NCBI GenBank assembly: GCA_902826865.1 | Contig: CADEGN010000024.1 | Location: forward strand, 1 to 45,681 | Length of the DNA stretch: 45,681 nt | Direction: 5' to 3' | From: an uncultured Myxococcales bacterium | Lineage (GTDB): Bacteria; Myxococcota_A; Polyangia; Nannocystales; Nannocystaceae | Shown: positions 42,804 through 45,681 of the stretch, in pieces | Position numbering within the stretch: position 1 is the first letter of the stretch | How the letters are laid out: each line of letters opens with the position of its first letter | The notes under the pieces: model-generated | Databases searched by the model: none | Told to the model about the DNA's origin: nothing | The model's input: the letters and a program-made list of their open reading frames with translations, nothing else | Made by a program: the position numbers and the translations under genes

Positions 42804-44177
42804 ATGCACGCGGTGACCCAACGCGAGATTTCAGCCGCATTCTTCGCCCTCGTCTTCTGCGCCTGCCCGAGCGACGCCGGCCGGCTCAACGGTGGGACGC
42901 CGGAGGCCAAGGCCAAGGCGCCTGGCAAGGGTGACGAGAAGAAGGTCGATGTGAAGTCCGAAGCGAAGCCAGTAGCGAAGCCGGAGCCCCAGATCGATCC
43001 ACCGCCGGCGGTAAAGCCAGCACCGCCACCGCTCACGCCCGATGCAAGAGCGGCAGTCGCACGCAGTACCATGGCCTTCGCGGCCGATCTCCACCGCCGG
43101 CTCGCAGATCGACCCGGCAACTTGTTTGTTTCGCCGGCAAGCATCTCGACCGCGTTTGCGATGGTCCACGCTGGTGCCAGTGGTGATACCGCCAGCGAAC
43201 TTGCGAAGGCTTTTCACTTCGACGGCATTGCGGATGTGGGGGGTGGGTTCGCCGCCGTTCTCGCCGAATGGGACGCGGCCAGCGGCGGATTGGAGCTCGA
43301 CGTCGCCAACCGCCTGTTCGGTGAGAAGACCGTGGCGTTCGAGCCATCCTACGTGGATGCAACTGGACGGCTGTTTGGCGCCCCGCTCGAGTCGCTGTCA
43401 TTCAAGACCGAACCTGATCCCGCGCGGCAGCGGATCAACACCTGGGTCGCCGAGCGGACGCACGACAAGATAAGGGACCTCATGCCGCCGGGATCGGTGG
43501 CTGCCGACACGCGGCTCGTGCTCGTGAACGCCGTGTATTTCCGCGGCGAGTGGTTGGATCCGTTCGAACCGGCCCAAACTTCCGACGCCCCATTTCACGG
43601 CACGGCCGGCGACGAGACGGTAAAAATGATGCATCGCCGGGGCTACCTGCGCCATGGCGTGGCGGCGGGGGCGAAAGCCCAACTCGTGGAGATCCCGTAC
43701 AAGGGCGGCGAGTTCGCGCTCGTGGTGGCACTTCCCGATGATGCCAAGGGGTTGCCCGCCCTCGAGAAGGCGCTCTCAGCCGACGGCTTGACGGCGTGGA
43801 TCGACGCTGCCACCTCGAAGGAAGTCGATCTCGCGTTGCCGCGATTCACGATCGAGCCAACCGAAGCCCTGGCATTGCGCGCGATCCTCGAGTCGATGGG
43901 GGTGCGTGCCGCATTCGATACCGGCAAGGCCGACTTCACGAAGATCGCTCCCGCCGCCGAACAGCTGACGATTTCGGAGGCCTATCACAAGGCGTACGTA
44001 AAGGTGGATGAGAACGGTACCGAGGCGGCAGCGGCCACCGCAGTCGGCATGCGCGCTGGCGCAGCAATGCCGAGTGACCCGCCCGTGCAGTTTGTGGTGG
44101 ATCGGCCGTTTCTGTTCTTGATCCGCGATGTGCGAACGGGCGCGGTCCTATTCATGGGCCGTTACGTCGACCCGTAA
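42804..44177 (+). CDS. Serpin, predicted lipoprotein
   Basis: A 457-residue protease inhibitor from ATG 42804 (ATG 42744 is also in frame). The signal (MHAVTQREISAAFFALVFC) ends in a lipobox-like FCAC, followed by a Lys/Pro/Ala linker (KAKAPGKGDEKK, PPPAVKPAPPP). The serpin fold starts about residue 80: NLFVSPASISTAFAMVHAGA, LVLVNAVYFRGEWLDPF, and the hinge YVKVDENGTEAAAATAVG, which permits insertion of the loop and so suggests an inhibitory serpin. The reactive loop reads GMRAGAAMPSDPPVQF and is about four residues longer than in antitrypsin; P1 could be Arg or Met. The signature FVVDRPFLFLIRD and GAVLFMGRYVDP close the protein. It may protect the cell from its own secreted proteases (such as the trypsin-like enzyme at 3399) or those of prey. 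Confidence 0.9.
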   Translation: MHAVTQREISAAFFALVFCACPSDAGRLNGGTPEAKAKAPGKGDEKKVDVKSEAKPVAKPEPQIDPPPAVKPAPPPLTPDARAAVARSTMAFAADLHRRLADRPGNLFVSPASISTAFAMVHAGASGDTASELAKAFHFDGIADVGGGFAAVLAEWDAASGGLELDVANRLFGEKTVAFEPSYVDATGRLFGAPLESLSFKTEPDPARQRINTWVAERTHDKIRDLMPPGSVAADTRLVLVNAVYFRGEWLDPFEPAQTSDAPFHGTAGDETVKMMHRRGYLRHGVAAGAKAQLVEIPYKGGEFALVVALPDDAKGLPALEKALSADGLTAWIDAATSKEVDLALPRFTIEPTEALALRAILESMGVRAAFDTGKADFTKIAPAAEQLTISEAYHKAYVKVDENGTEAAAATAVGMRAGAAMPSDPPVQFVVDRPFLFLIRDVRTGAVLFMGRYVDP

Positions 44178-44360
44178 CGCGCCACGAGAGCGAAAGCGCC
44201 GATGCACCGGCCGCCGATGTAAGTCATCCGCGGTCGGTCGCCGAAACCGTAGTCCCCGATCCGGGAATGACAAGACCTGTCGACGGATCGAACAGGGAAG
44301 CGGCCCAGCTGTACCCCAAAGCGAATCCTTCGGCACTCAATTCTCCGTCCAGGGGCCCGC

Positions 44361-45681
44361 ATGTCGCATTACGTTGGGAAAATCAGCGTGCTATTTCGTC
44401 CGAACGGTCCACACCGTTGTGCCTACGGCCTGATCTTGCTCGCACTTTACGGCTGGCCGCGCGCGGTGGTCGCGGCCGATTGGCACGTGACGCCCGAAGG
44501 GACGGCGGACGGCGACGGGTCCGACGCCGCCGCGTGGGACCTCAGCACAGCGTTTGCGCATCCGCGTTCCGTGCAGCCGGGCGACACGATCTGGTTGCAC
44601 GAGGGGACCTATGCGATCGACGGCCCATTGTACGGCCGGATCGAAGGCACGGCCGAGGCGCCGATCCTGGTGCGCGCGGTGCCGGGCAAGCGCGTCACCC
44701 TCGACACCGGTGACTACTATGACAACCGCATCAGCATCTTCGGTGCCTACACTTGGTATTGGGGATTCGAGTTGACGAGCTCGGCTCAGGATCGCTACGC
44801 CGACGACGGCAGTGACAGCAGCCTGGATCGTGGTCGGAGCATCGACGCGGGCCTCAATTCGGACGAAGACCATCCAGGCATCAAGCTGATCAACTTGGTC
44901 GCGCACGATACCGCGGCCGCAATTGGCTTCTGGAGGCCACTCACCGAGGAGAGCGAGGTGTATGGCTGCCTGCTCTACTTCAACGGGCGCGAGGCCCCCT
45001 GGGGCGGCACCGGGCACGCGATCTACACCCAGAACTTGGAGGGGCCGAAGTACATCCGCGACAACATCATGTTCGGGCAGTACAACTACGGTATCCATGC
45101 CTACACGCAGGACCTCGAGCTAGATGCGCTCGACAACTTCGTGATGGAGGGCAACATCTCCTTCGAGAATGGCATTTCCTCGTCGAGCGGTCGCTCGGCC
45201 AACCTCCTCATCGGTGGGTGGCAACCCGCCAAGAGCCCGCAGCTGCGCAATAATTACATGTGGTACGATCGCGGGCACACCGACGGGATCTCGTGTGATC
45301 TCGGGTTCAGCTCTGCCACGGTCGACGGGATCATCGAAAACAACGTCTGCGTGGGGGGCGGCGTCTCGTTTCGCGTAGACGGCGTGCCGACGTCGATCTT
45401 GGGCAACACGTTCGTTGGCCCCATTGATGGCTTCGACGCGGGCATGTGGCCTGACAACGACGTGTACGAGGATACCGTGCCAGCGGGCGCGATGTCCTTC
45501 GTGCGGCCCAACGCGTACGACTCCGATCGCGCACACGTGGTCATTTTCAATTGGGACCTGGCGGATACAGTCGAAGTCGATCTCTCCGCGTTGCTCAACG
45601 ACGGCGACGGTTTCGAGCTTCTCGACGCCCAGAACTACTTCGGCGATCCGGTTCTCCCCGGCACGTACGACGGCCCAGTCC
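44361..45681 (+). CDS. Secreted right-handed beta-helix protein (3' end cut by window)
   Basis: 440 codons are visible from ATG 44361, preceded by AGGGG. Residues 1-45 form a signal peptide (RCAYGLILLALYGWPRAVVA, cleavage after VVA). The segment VQPGDTIWLHEGTYAIDGPL followed by GTAEAPILVRAVPGKRVTLD is the opening of pectate-lyase/chondroitinase-like right-handed parallel beta-helix proteins. Later repeats carry Asn-ladder turns (NYMWYDRGHTDGISCD, IIENNVCVGGGVSFRVDG, ILGNTFVGPIDGF). It is likely a polysaccharide lyase or a binding protein of the same fold; catalytic residues cannot be assigned. The gene continues past 45681. Confidence 0.85.
   Translation, partial: MSHYVGKISVLFRPNGPHRCAYGLILLALYGWPRAVVAADWHVTPEGTADGDGSDAAAWDLSTAFAHPRSVQPGDTIWLHEGTYAIDGPLYGRIEGTAEAPILVRAVPGKRVTLDTGDYYDNRISIFGAYTWYWGFELTSSAQDRYADDGSDSSLDRGRSIDAGLNSDEDHPGIKLINLVAHDTAAAIGFWRPLTEESEVYGCLLYFNGREAPWGGTGHAIYTQNLEGPKYIRDNIMFGQYNYGIHAYTQDLELDALDNFVMEGNISFENGISSSSGRSANLLIGGWQPAKSPQLRNNYMWYDRGHTDGISCDLGFSSATVDGIIENNVCVGGGVSFRVDGVPTSILGNTFVGPIDGFDAGMWPDNDVYEDTVPAGAMSFVRPNAYDSDRAHVVIFNWDLADTVEVDLSALLNDGDGFELLDAQNYFGDPVLPGTYDGPV

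Overview
The window is high-GC bacterial DNA with about 28 genes. No rRNA, tRNA, CRISPR array, transposase or integrase was seen. It most likely comes from a myxobacterium (Myxococcota), and the style suggests the Nannocystis/Plesiocystis side of the phylum. That placement is inference. It rests on two secreted proteases ending in MYXO-CTERM-like tails (Gly-Cys, hydrophobic stretch, Arg cluster), a Cys-rich CGNGxxExxEGCDDGN repeat, many lipoproteins whose lipobox is followed by a Ser/Thr/Gly/Ala-rich spacer, MopE-like CDGxDxDCNG motifs, a TPR-bearing Ser/Thr kinase and a sigma factor resembling the Myxococcales-specific family.

Layout. 1-4343: a strong hairpin, then a divergent pair of secreted proteases (a gluzincin and a trypsin-like enzyme), both with C-terminal sorting tails. 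4363-8286: a Ser/Thr kinase with an anti-sigma-type zinc finger fused to its N terminus, divergent from a sigma-70-like factor. 8287-9945: a less GC-rich, gene-poor stretch leading to a lone PD-(D/E)XK nuclease-like gene. 10029-12363: a translationally coupled histidine kinase/response regulator pair, an intergenic region with DnaA-box-like sites, and a 7Fe ferredoxin. 12431-17728: a DUF4397-like lipoprotein, an orphan VgrG with a long Pro-rich hexapeptide array before its spike domains, and a FIST sensor protein. 17905-21947: a large beta-propeller/amidohydrolase lipoprotein and a small Cys-rich lipoprotein gene with a frameshift. 21964-25452: cysD and a cysNC fusion (sulfate activation), with a degenerate receiver protein upstream. 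25577-28960: a TrmB-like regulator beside a secreted alpha-amylase. 29159-31291: a transglutaminase-like lipoprotein with two C-terminal PPC-like domains. 31586-35312: a two-gene operon of a beta-propeller/di-heme cytochrome protein and a beta-propeller lipoprotein. 35471-45681: six further exported proteins (FG-GAP, MopE/ThuA-like with a stop codon in its signal peptide, Cys-rich, metzincin protease, lectin/LamG-like, serpin) and a truncated right-handed beta-helix protein.

Taken together, most of the window encodes an exported arsenal: proteases, amylase, transglutaminase-like enzyme, VgrG spike and beta-helix protein. A lipoprotein serpin may protect the producer. Signalling genes and one complete housekeeping pathway (sulfate to PAPS) are interspersed. 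Two lipoprotein genes are interrupted within or just after their signal peptides, one by a one-base loss in a G run and one by an in-frame TGA. The most unusual items are the kinase with a built-in anti-sigma finger next to a sigma factor, the VgrG with the Pro-rich array, the orphan PD-(D/E)XK gene, and the palindromes upstream of the degenerate receiver gene.
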